A stretch of 64,000 nucleotides of DNA from Anaerolineales bacterium (GTDB taxonomy: Bacteria > Chloroflexota > Anaerolineae > Anaerolineales > UBA11579): the NCBI GenBank assembly GCA_021463845.1, contig JAJTXV010000002.1, forward strand, positions 352,962-416,961, written 5' to 3'. The translations under genes and the position numbers were made by a program. The notes beneath the pieces were generated by a model that ran no database searches, had not been told where the DNA came from, and saw nothing but the letters and a program-made list of their open reading frames with translations. The first letter of the stretch is position 1; each line of letters starts with the position of its first letter. This document shows, in pieces, positions 58,476-64,000 of this stretch.

Positions 58476-58856
58476 CTACGACAGCGGCTCGAAATCTTCG
58501 CCGTCAATGTCTTCGCTGTCATCGTCATCGAAGTCGATCGCCAGCTCGATCTCTTCGTCGGGCAGGCGCACCCACAGCATCAGCATCTCGCCTTCATCGG
58601 TGTTGGCGCTGCGCGCTGCCAGGATGGGGGCGGTCTTGTTGTTGCCGTCCTCGTCGCGGTATTCCAGATTGATGGCCTGGCGCTTCTTCCAGGCGCGGTA
58701 GCAGCGCTCAACCAACTCGCCGCCGTTGAAGGTGCGTAAATGGGTGAGTGCTACGCCGTACAGGGTTGGGCCTTCGAGTACCCCCGTAGACCAGCCGTCG
58801 TCCACAACTTCAAAGGTGGGCGGCGGGCCTTCAATGATGGTTATCTTGTCATCCAT
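58476..58856 (-). CDS. Acidic conserved-looking protein of unknown function
   Basis: A 126-residue soluble protein not recognised. The core (residues 10-105) has a mixed pattern of strands with FEVVDDGWSTGVLEGPTLYG and NLEYRDEDGNNKTAPI. The last 25 residues are strongly acidic (FDDDDSEDIDGEDFE). Two starts are possible, an ATG at 58856 and a GTG at 58865. Codon use matches the neighbours, so it is probably real. It lies alone between the crotonase gene and the divergent EthD-like gene. Confidence 0.6.
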   Translation of the reverse strand: MDDKITIIEGPPPTFEVVDDGWSTGVLEGPTLYGVALTHLRTFNGGELVERCYRAWKKRQAINLEYRDEDGNNKTAPILAARSANTDEGEMLMLWVRLPDEEIELAIDFDDDDSEDIDGEDFEPLS

Positions 58857-58963
58857 ATTTTCCACTTGCGCGCGTAGTTTACCATACGCGAAATTTGGTT
58901 GCAGGCTGGCTTTCTGACCGATATTTTAGCGGCCAGAAAGCCGAAGGTTATAATGCCGCGCCT

Positions 58964-59317
58964 ATGTATAAATTGGTAATTCTGGTTGAGCCGCAAGATG
59001 ATGCGGCTCATTTTGACAGCCGCTGGCCTCTGTTTTTGGCCGAGGCCGAGAAAATGCCCGGCCTGCGCCGCGAGGTGACCAGCCGCGTGGACCGGGTGCT
59101 GCACGGCAATTACCCTGTCCACCTGGTGCACGAGCTGTTCTTTGACTCGCTGAGTGCGGTAGCGGATGCAATGGGCTCCCCCCAGGGACAGAAGGCCGGC
59201 GAAGTGCTGCAGGAGATCAGCGGCGGCAAGGTGACCTTGCTGTTCGCCGACCACCTGCAGGACGATCTCGCCCACTTTCGCCGCAGCGATGATGCCCCGC
59301 CCGGAGACCGGGCGTGA
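58964..59317 (+). CDS. EthD-like dimeric alpha-beta-barrel protein
   Basis: A 117-residue small protein with the ferredoxin-like pattern of the EthD family: YKLVILVEPQDDAAHFDSRW at the start and a central HLVHELFFDSLSAVADAM. EthD domains occur in monooxygenase or decarboxylase-type small enzymes, or with no known activity. TATAAT at 58949-58954 ends 9 bases before the ATG, so leaderless. It is the first of a four-gene string with overlapping stops (GTGA to the peptidase). Confidence 0.75.
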   Translation: MYKLVILVEPQDDAAHFDSRWPLFLAEAEKMPGLRREVTSRVDRVLHGNYPVHLVHELFFDSLSAVADAMGSPQGQKAGEVLQEISGGKVTLLFADHLQDDLAHFRRSDDAPPGDRA

Positions 59318-60066
59318 CCCGCAAGCGCTGGCTGATCCTCGGTGCGCTGGCGGCGGTCGCGGCGGCCAGCGTACTGGGCGTCTACCTGTATAACCGCTAT
59401 GGACCGGCGCCTGGCCGCTGGGCGCTGTTCCGCGAACTCCACACTGACCGCGCCTTGTTTGAACAGTACGCCATCCGCCCCGGGGCGCGTTGCGACGATG
59501 CGCCGTTCGCCTTCCCTACCCATGGCGTAATTCTGGGCCTGTGGGACCAGTCGTACCGTTTTGGGCACACCCACACTGGGCTGGACATCTTCTCGGGTAC
59601 CGAGCCGGGCATCACACCCGTTTATGCCGCCTATCCCGGCTATCTGACGCGCCTGGATGATTGGCAATCCACAGTCATTATTCGCATCCCCAGCGACCCG
59701 CTCGAGCCGAGCCGCCAGATCTGGACCTATTACACCCACATGGCCAATGTGGATGGCGAAAGCTTTGTCTCGGAGCAGTTTCCGCCAGGCACTCATGAAG
59801 TCTACGTTGAGGCGGGCACTTTCTTGGGGTACATGGGCAACTATTCCGGAGACCCAGGTGCGCCGACTGGCTTGCACCTGCACTTTTCTGTCGTCAAGGA
59901 TGATGGCGAAGGCGACTTTCTGAACGAGACCCGCATTGGCAACACCTACGACCCCACGCCGTATTTCAATATGAATGTAAACCATCGAAACAATCGCAAT
60001 GACGTACCCCTGTGTGAAGGGGCCGTGACATTTGAAGATTGGGATCTGGTTGGTGAGAATGAGTGA
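59314..60066 (+). CDS. M23-family (LytM-like) metallopeptidase, membrane-anchored
   Basis: A 250-residue protein with an N-terminal membrane anchor (about 5-25). The zinc-site motifs of M23 peptidases are visible: GHTHTGLDIFS (His and Asp) and GLHLHFSV (His-x-His), spaced as in LytM domains. Such enzymes cut peptidoglycan cross-links, or act as regulators if the site is defective; here the ligands look complete. The GTG start overlaps the EthD stop by 4 bases. The C-terminus overlaps the SDR-like gene by 8 bases. Confidence 0.82.
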   Translation: MTRKRWLILGALAAVAAASVLGVYLYNRYGPAPGRWALFRELHTDRALFEQYAIRPGARCDDAPFAFPTHGVILGLWDQSYRFGHTHTGLDIFSGTEPGITPVYAAYPGYLTRLDDWQSTVIIRIPSDPLEPSRQIWTYYTHMANVDGESFVSEQFPPGTHEVYVEAGTFLGYMGNYSGDPGAPTGLHLHFSVVKDDGEGDFLNETRIGNTYDPTPYFNMNVNHRNNRNDVPLCEGAVTFEDWDLVGENE

Positions 60067-60625
60067 GCGTGTAGTTTTGCTGGTGGGCGCCGGCACTGAG
60101 CTGGGCCAGGAACTGGCCCAACACCTGGCCGGCGAAGGCTGGCGCGTGGCGTTGAACGACCTGCTGCCCACGCGCATCGAACCGCTGGCCGAGCAGCTGG
60201 CCGCGGCCGGCGGCCAGGCCGGCGCCTACGCGGCCGACCTGACCCGCAAGCTGGCCTTGCAGACCATGCTGCAGGCTTTGCTGGAGCGCTGGGGCCGCGT
60301 GGACGCGCTGGTGTTCATCCCCAGTGTGCGCCCGGATGGTGTGGTGCTGGATATGGACGAGTGGGATTGGCACCGCGGCATTGACGCCACGCTGACGGCA
60401 GGCTTCCTGATCACGCAATCCGTTGGCCGCGTCATGCGCGAGCTGGGCCGCGGCGTGATCGTGTACGCCGGAGCGGGCCAAGCTAGCTCGGCGGTGTATG
60501 CCGCCGCCGCGGCCGGGCTGCAGGCGCTGGCGCACAGCGCCGCGCCGGAGCTGGTCGGGCACGGCATTCGCCTTGCCTGGCTGCCCGGCAGCCAGGCCGC
60601 GGATGTGCTGGCTGAACTCAAGTAG
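60059..60625 (+). CDS. Degenerate short-chain dehydrogenase-like protein
   Basis: A 188-residue Rossmann-type protein with a dinucleotide motif GAGTELG at residues 10-16 and a second strand ending in ND. The catalytic Tyr is kept (Tyr147) but the Lys four residues later is Ala (YAAAA), and the chain is some 60 residues shorter than a typical SDR. It is therefore unlikely to work as an ordinary dehydrogenase. It overlaps the M23 peptidase by 8 bases and precedes the crotonase by 41 bases. It may bind a cofactor or partner. Confidence 0.75.
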   Translation: MSERVVLLVGAGTELGQELAQHLAGEGWRVALNDLLPTRIEPLAEQLAAAGGQAGAYAADLTRKLALQTMLQALLERWGRVDALVFIPSVRPDGVVLDMDEWDWHRGIDATLTAGFLITQSVGRVMRELGRGVIVYAGAGQASSAVYAAAAAGLQALAHSAAPELVGHGIRLAWLPGSQAADVLAELK

Positions 60626-60666
60626 CCAACCCCCTTACAATGGGTGATGTAGATAAGGAGCATGCC

Positions 60667-61446
60667 ATGGCGGAGACGAAAGAAATGATCCTGGTTGAAG
60701 TAAAAGACCGCGTGGCCTTGCTGCGCCTGAACCGGCCTGAAGCCATGAACGCGCTCAACAGTGCTTTGATGATCGAGCTGATGGACAAGCTGGAGCAGTT
60801 GGATGCCGATGACAGCGTGGGCGCCTTTGTGATCACAGGTGACGAGCGCGCCTTTGCCGCCGGGGCGGACATCAAAGAGATGGCCGAGTCTTCGTCGGTG
60901 GAGCTGATGCTGAAGGGCCACATCTCGCCGTTCGATCGCATCAAGAAGATCACCAAGCCCATCATCGCCGCAGTGTCCGGCTGGTGTTTGGGCGGTGGCA
61001 ATGAGCTGGCCATGTCGTGCGACATGATCGTGGCCTCGGAGAGCGCCCGCTTTGGCCAGCCAGAGATCAACCTGGGCGTCATTCCGGGTGCGGGCGGCAC
61101 GCAGCGCCTGACCCGGGCGGTGGGGAAGGCGCTGGCGATGGAGATGGTGCTCAACAACCGCAGCCTGAGCGCCGATGAGGCGCTGCGCCGCGGCCTGGTG
61201 AACCGGGTGGTGCCGGTGGAGCGATACCTGACGGAAGCCATGCAGCTGGCGGCCGAGATCGCCGCCCGCGCCCCGCTGGCCGTGCGCCTGGGCAAAGAGG
61301 CGGTCAACCGCGCTTTTGAAACCCACCTGGCCGACGGCATCTCGGAAGAACGCCAGTCTTTCTACTTCTTGTTTGCTTCAGAAGACCAGAAGGAGGGCAT
61401 GCGCGCCTTTGGCGAGAAGCGCAAGCCCAACTGGAAGGGCAAGTAG
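60667..61446 (+). CDS. Enoyl-CoA hydratase (crotonase)
   Basis: A 259-residue crotonase with both catalytic Glu residues: GGGNELAMSCDM and GQPEINLGVIPGAGGTQRL. The oxyanion-hole region AFAAGADIKEM is typical. It hydrates trans-2-enoyl-CoA in fatty-acid or amino-acid breakdown. AAGGAG 6 bases before the ATG fixes the start; a TACAAT near 60636 is a probable -10. It is the last high-GC gene before the AT-rich island that starts at about 61450. Confidence 0.92.
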   Translation: MAETKEMILVEVKDRVALLRLNRPEAMNALNSALMIELMDKLEQLDADDSVGAFVITGDERAFAAGADIKEMAESSSVELMLKGHISPFDRIKKITKPIIAAVSGWCLGGGNELAMSCDMIVASESARFGQPEINLGVIPGAGGTQRLTRAVGKALAMEMVLNNRSLSADEALRRGLVNRVVPVERYLTEAMQLAAEIAARAPLAVRLGKEAVNRAFETHLADGISEERQSFYFLFASEDQKEGMRAFGEKRKPNWKGK

Positions 61447-61472
61447 ATATAGTAATCTTGTATAATAGATTT

Positions 61473-61685
61473 ATGCGTAAGGTATCTAAAAGAGCCAACG
61501 AACGTCGAACTTCAGTTGCTCGCAAGGTTGTGACCAGCCGTAGCCAGGCTTTTTATGCAGTTCCCAAGCTTTCTAGACGAATTCATGTTGTAGCGCCTCT
61601 CTCTGCAGACGAAATTCGTGAAGTTTTAAATATTTCAAAAGCAGATTTGGACGCAGCCCGACGAGCGATCAAAGCTACAGAGTAG
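61473..61685 (+). CDS. Small basic protein, first gene of the island pair
   Basis: A 70-residue basic protein. The N-terminal 25 residues are Arg/Lys-rich (RKVSKRANERRTSVARKVV), and the C-terminal part (about 42-68) resembles a helix-turn-helix or antitoxin-like motif with LSADEIREVLNISKADLDAA. TATAAT at 61461-61466 ends 6 bases before the ATG with no ribosome site. It stands 20 bases before the NDT/TIR-like gene, so the two are co-transcribed. Size and order fit a DNA-binding or antitoxin partner, but no family was recognised. Composition is clearly AT-richer than the genes to the left. Confidence 0.6.
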   Translation: MRKVSKRANERRTSVARKVVTSRSQAFYAVPKLSRRIHVVAPLSADEIREVLNISKADLDAARRAIKATE

Positions 61686-61705
61686 TTGAGGGCGAGTAGG
61701 GGAAC

Positions 61706-62308
61706 ATGGCAACTCGCCAGCCGTACGACCATTCCGTTTTTCTTAATATTCCTTTTGATGTGACATATGAGCCAGTGTTCTTAGCAATAATTGTCTCACT
61801 TGTTGCTATTGGCCGTGCTCCTCGTTGTGTTCTGGAAATCCCATCCCAGGGAAGAAATAGACTGGACCGCATACTTCAGTTGATGATGGATTGTAAAGTC
61901 TCTGTTCACGACTTGAGTCGAATTGGAACTCCAGCTCGTTTCAATATGCCCTTCGAGTTAGGCATTGCTTATGCTTTACGGACACTGAAACCTGAATCGG
62001 AGCATCTCTTCGTAATCTTAGAGAACAAGCCTCATTCGCTAGCTAGCGTAATCAGTGATATGCGTGCCTACGATCCAATTGCTCATGAGAACAAGCCATT
62101 GCGAGCCATTAGTGCGGTTCTCGATTCACTTGGCCCAAGCAAGGGCTTCTCTGCACAAGAAGTGCATTCCCTTTGGAAGAGGCTTGGGCGGGCATCCCGG
62201 AAACTTAAGAGGGAAGCGGGAGCTAAGTCCGTGTTTACTCGAACCGTCTTCAACAAGGTGGTGGCTGCAGCAACGGAAGTAGTGCGTAGCGCCAATACCA
62301 GTCTTTGA
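61706..62308 (+). CDS. Conserved protein with NDT/TIR-like fold features
   Basis: A 200-residue soluble protein. The N-terminal stretch SVFLNIPFDVTYEPVFLAII and the later CKVSVHDLSRIG, then RFNMPFELGIAYAL, resemble nucleoside 2-deoxyribosyltransferase/TIR-like folds, in which a Glu (here in PFELG, about residue 89) acts on a glycosidic bond. A similar uncharacterised family seems widespread in bacteria. With the small gene just upstream it looks like a two-gene cassette, possibly toxin-antitoxin or anti-phage; this is inference. It lies 37 bases before tRNA-Arg. Confidence 0.65.
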   Translation: MATRQPYDHSVFLNIPFDVTYEPVFLAIIVSLVAIGRAPRCVLEIPSQGRNRLDRILQLMMDCKVSVHDLSRIGTPARFNMPFELGIAYALRTLKPESEHLFVILENKPHSLASVISDMRAYDPIAHENKPLRAISAVLDSLGPSKGFSAQEVHSLWKRLGRASRKLKREAGAKSVFTRTVFNKVVAAATEVVRSANTSL

Positions 62309-62345
62309 GTAAACTAGTAGCACTTGTAGGCCTAGAGCGCGTCAC

Positions 62346-62419
62346 GCCCCGGTAGCTCAAATGGATAGAGCAGAGCACTCCTAAGGCTAAGGTTGTGGGT
62401 TCGAGTCCCGCCTGGGGCA
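62346..62419 (+). tRNA. tRNA-Arg (CCT)
   Basis: Acceptor strands GCCCCGG and CTGGGGC pair, the D arm has GCTC and GAGC, and the T arm has GTGGG-TTCGAGT-CCCGC. The anticodon loop is CTCCTAA with anticodon CCT, preceded by the required T33. The anticodon stem GAGCA/GGCTA has two mismatches (first and last pairs), which is unusual. CCA is not encoded (CCT follows). It sits inside the AT-rich island. Confidence 0.88.
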
Positions 62420-62541
62420 CCTTACAAGACCCAACACGAACCATCTAGCAAGGAAGATAGCTTACTGCTAGCGTTTCAATTTAAGCAACGAGAAAAGGTT
62501 GCCGAGTTATCTTCTAAGGACAGAAAACAACGGGCTGGAAC

Positions 62542-63144
62542 TTGAATAAACCAGACAGCAAAGAAATTCTTGAAACTATAGTAGAAAAGTATAAGGTCCT
62601 GAAAAGTTTCGGTTTTTTTGAACATGTTGTTGCAGTGGGGCTTGGTTTCAGAACGACCAAAGAACAAGATGCAGAAACATTTACAGTCGAGTTTGATTTA
62701 CCAGAGGAAGAAAAGGTACATGCCTTTGTTAACACCCTGCGAATTTTTACTCTTGAAAAACAACCTGTTTCAATACCCGCCCTCAGGCATTTACTTTTGG
62801 ATGAATCGATTTCAAAAGAATGGAGAAACAAAGCCAGCGACCTCAGAACTCAATATATTGCATTCATGGAAGCGTTTCCGCCTTCTGTTAACGATCTTTG
62901 GGGGAAGCGACCAACACATCAAGAAATATTTGACGTCATGGTATATGGCAATCTAGTGAAGGTGAACAACCCTGATAAGAGAGCTAAATATAAAGAGTGG
63001 ACAAAAGATGATATTCGTAAGTTTGTACTTCAGCAGGAATTCACAAAGGTAATGCTGGCAATTTACGCATTTGTTGCCGATTTAGCAGATATTACAGTTC
63101 TAGAATTATCAAAGCCTAACAAGGATTCAGCATCTCTTGCATAA
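62542..63144 (+). CDS. Unrecognised island protein
   Basis: A 200-residue protein without membrane segments; mostly helical, Lys- and Glu-rich. The only start in the frame is a TTG at 62542, with a weak CTGGA ribosome site; a stop lies 9 codons upstream. The base composition is far more AT-rich than the chromosomal genes. I recognise no motif. It stands just downstream of tRNA-Arg, where integrated elements often place cargo genes, and is followed by about 100 bases with no clear coding potential. Confidence 0.55.
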   Translation: MNKPDSKEILETIVEKYKVLKSFGFFEHVVAVGLGFRTTKEQDAETFTVEFDLPEEEKVHAFVNTLRIFTLEKQPVSIPALRHLLLDESISKEWRNKASDLRTQYIAFMEAFPPSVNDLWGKRPTHQEIFDVMVYGNLVKVNNPDKRAKYKEWTKDDIRKFVLQQEFTKVMLAIYAFVADLADITVLELSKPNKDSASLA

Positions 63145-63246
63145 AGACCAAGGGCTTATGAGTTCGACCCACGCTCTAAAATTTTATGGGAAATCCAGTT
63201 TTTAGGAAAAATAGGGGAAAAATTGCGTTTATAGAGTATAAGGTTT
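63145..63246. other. AT-rich spacer in the island
   Basis: No open reading frame of note. The stretch is rich in A runs and holds no clear promoter or hairpin. It separates the unrecognised plus-strand gene from the broken minus-strand frames. Confidence 0.4.
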
Positions 63247-63381
63247 CTATCTCATCCAAGCTGGTTGCACCCGCGTTGCACCCGAAATGGAGCTAGGAAA
63301 AGACGACCCTATTTTTAAGACCGAGGTTGACCTATTTAAGTAACCTTTACAGTGAGGCGAGTTGAGCACTCCGATTTTCAT
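63247..63381 (-). pseudogene. Truncated start of a thioredoxin-like gene
   Basis: An ATG at 63381 overlaps the stop of the preceding fragment by 4 bases (ATGA), a real-operon junction. The frame begins KIGVLNSPHC, like the first strand and Cys of a thioredoxin-fold protein, but loses family resemblance after ten residues and stops at residue 44. The tandem GTTGCACCC-GC-GTTGCACCC at 63264-63283 lies near its end. It looks like a gene cut by insertion or deletion. Confidence 0.4.
63264..63283. repeat. Tandem 9-base direct repeat
   Basis: GTTGCACCC occurs twice, separated by GC, in a segment where coding resemblance breaks down. It may mark a recombination junction of the island or be a binding site. 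Confidence 0.45.
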
Positions 63382-63569
63382 CTTTCGACCGCCGCCGTTG
63401 CCTGGTCAAGTTCGGGAACGCCTCGGAACGCAATCTGATTATTTATCAAGGTGACGGGAGTAGAGAAGATATTATTCTCATTTGCTAATTGACGCCCCTC
63501 ACGGCTATTGAGATCTCGCAAAACTTTCTGGATGAGTATATTGCGACGGAGTAATCTGGCTAATTTAGG
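63378..63569 (-). pseudogene. Thioredoxin-fold C-terminal fragment downstream of merA
   Basis: A 63-codon frame, open from just inside the merA stop to a TGA at 63378. It reads like the second half of a thioredoxin-fold protein: VLRDLNSREGRQLANENNIF, the cis-proline strand FSTPVTLINNQIAF and RGVPELDQATAAVER. The redox CxxC half and a proper start codon are missing; a TTG in the middle is the only start. It is best read as a truncated redox or mercury-related gene. Confidence 0.5.
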
Positions 63570-64000
63570 CTACGCAGCAAGAAAGCATAGCAACATCTTT
63601 TTCAAAAGCAATTGCTGCTAGTTTTAGCCCCTCAACCTGGGTTAAGTACGGGAATAGGGTATCTGTTAAGTCATCGACTTTGAGACCAAACTTGATCGCC
63701 AAGGTTGCGGATTGAATGACCTCGCCCGCTTCAGCGGCAAGAATATGCGCGCCTAGAAGCCGGTTGGTTGTTTCATCTGCTACTAGCTTGATAAAACCGC
63801 GTGTATCGCGGGCTGCCTGCGCCCGAGCTACATACTCAAGACTGACAGTACTGGTTTTGACTTTGATTCCCTCAATTTTGGCCTGGGCCTCCGTCAATCC
63901 AACGGTTGCAATTTGTGGGTCGGTAAAAATAACGCCTGGTACAGTTGACAAATCAAGGGGCTTTTTTGTGTCCGTGAGAGCATTTTGGGCCGCTATCGAT
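63565..64000 (-). CDS. merA: Mercuric reductase MerA, C-terminal part (N-terminus beyond window)
   Basis: The frame is open at the right edge and ends at TAA at 63565, giving 144 residues of the dimerisation domain: VPGVIFTDPQIATVGLTEAQA, then ARDTRGFIKLVADE, LGAHILAAEAGEVIQSA and the C-terminal MLSCCVA. The vicinal Cys pair near the end is the mercury-binding site of MerA, absent from most other flavin disulfide reductases. MerA reduces Hg(II) to volatile Hg(0) with NADPH. The upstream mer genes, if any, are outside the window. Composition is AT-richer than the core genes. Confidence 0.88.
   Translation of the reverse strand, partial: SIAAQNALTDTKKPLDLSTVPGVIFTDPQIATVGLTEAQAKIEGIKVKTSTVSLEYVARAQAARDTRGFIKLVADETTNRLLGAHILAAEAGEVIQSATLAIKFGLKVDDLTDTLFPYLTQVEGLKLAAIAFEKDVAMLSCCVA

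Noticed and set aside
63150-63185. tRNA 3'-end duplicate (attR) from the GAGTTCGACCC word
   Set aside because: It matches only a few bases of the tRNA T arm and does not continue into the acceptor stem.

Overview
The window looks like chromosomal DNA of a member of the Chloroflexota, most probably the class Anaerolineae. This is inferred from high-GC coding sequence, a single-chain glycyl-tRNA synthetase (alpha and beta subunits fused), an F420-type (DDN) oxidoreductase, several energy-coupling-factor (ECF) transporters and many small conserved genes of unknown function. No marker RNA is present to prove it. Genes are tightly packed, with frequent 4-, 8- and 11-base overlaps and strong hairpin terminators between convergent units. 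Many starts lie only 6-10 bases after a TATAAT-like hexamer, so leaderless mRNAs seem common.

Layout. 1-2.7 kb: thioredoxin-fold lipoprotein (cut by the left edge), HExxH metalloprotease-like protein, sugar-nucleotide epimerase. 2.7-10.4 kb, minus strand: a HutX-like haem carrier, a YkoEDC-type (HMP/thiamine precursor) ECF transporter with a probable TPP riboswitch, then an FTR1 iron permease and an EfeO-like lipoprotein. 10.4-12.6 kb: a long AT-rich leader with inverted repeats, then dnaA. 12.6-16.7 kb: a second complete ECF transporter in one operon with a PfkB-family kinase. 16.8-17.7 kb: rnhA and tRNA-Cys, -Gly and -Phe. 17.8-22.4 kb: hexapeptide acyltransferase, Elp3, a Trm9-like methyltransferase starting back to back with Elp3, and a PadR/GyrI-like pair. 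22.5-27.6 kb: a four-gene surface-glycan cluster that includes a flippase-methyltransferase fusion. 27.6-30 kb: VOC proteins, recO, a DUF4239-like membrane protein. 30-34 kb, minus strand: an operon of HtrA-like protease, LuxR-type regulator, DDN protein and ABC exporter. 34-41.7 kb: slyD, methyltransferase, FHA protein, lipB, MFS permease, a DprE1/DprE2-like pair, ECF sigma and anti-sigma. 41.8-52.1 kb: beta-propeller-like protein, class V aminotransferase, YvlD-like protein, a response regulator/histidine kinase pair, CoA transferase, DoxX, CoA-binding protein, GNAT, LysM protein, glycosyltransferase. 52.5-61.4 kb: glyQS-tmk-gmk-rhomboid, two crotonases, EthD-like protein, M23 peptidase, a degenerate SDR.

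From about 61.45 kb to the right edge the composition turns AT-rich and the content becomes accessory: a small protein plus a NDT/TIR-like protein, tRNA-Arg(CCT), an unrecognised gene, broken thioredoxin-like reading frames, and the end of a mercuric reductase gene. I read this as a genomic island beside a tRNA gene.

No CRISPR array, rRNA, transposase or complete prophage was seen. The most promising leads are the Elp3/Trm9-like pair, the ECF-kinase cassette with no obvious substrate, the flippase-methyltransferase fusion, and the small gene pair in the tRNA-Arg island. Functions are read from motifs only; no database search was possible.
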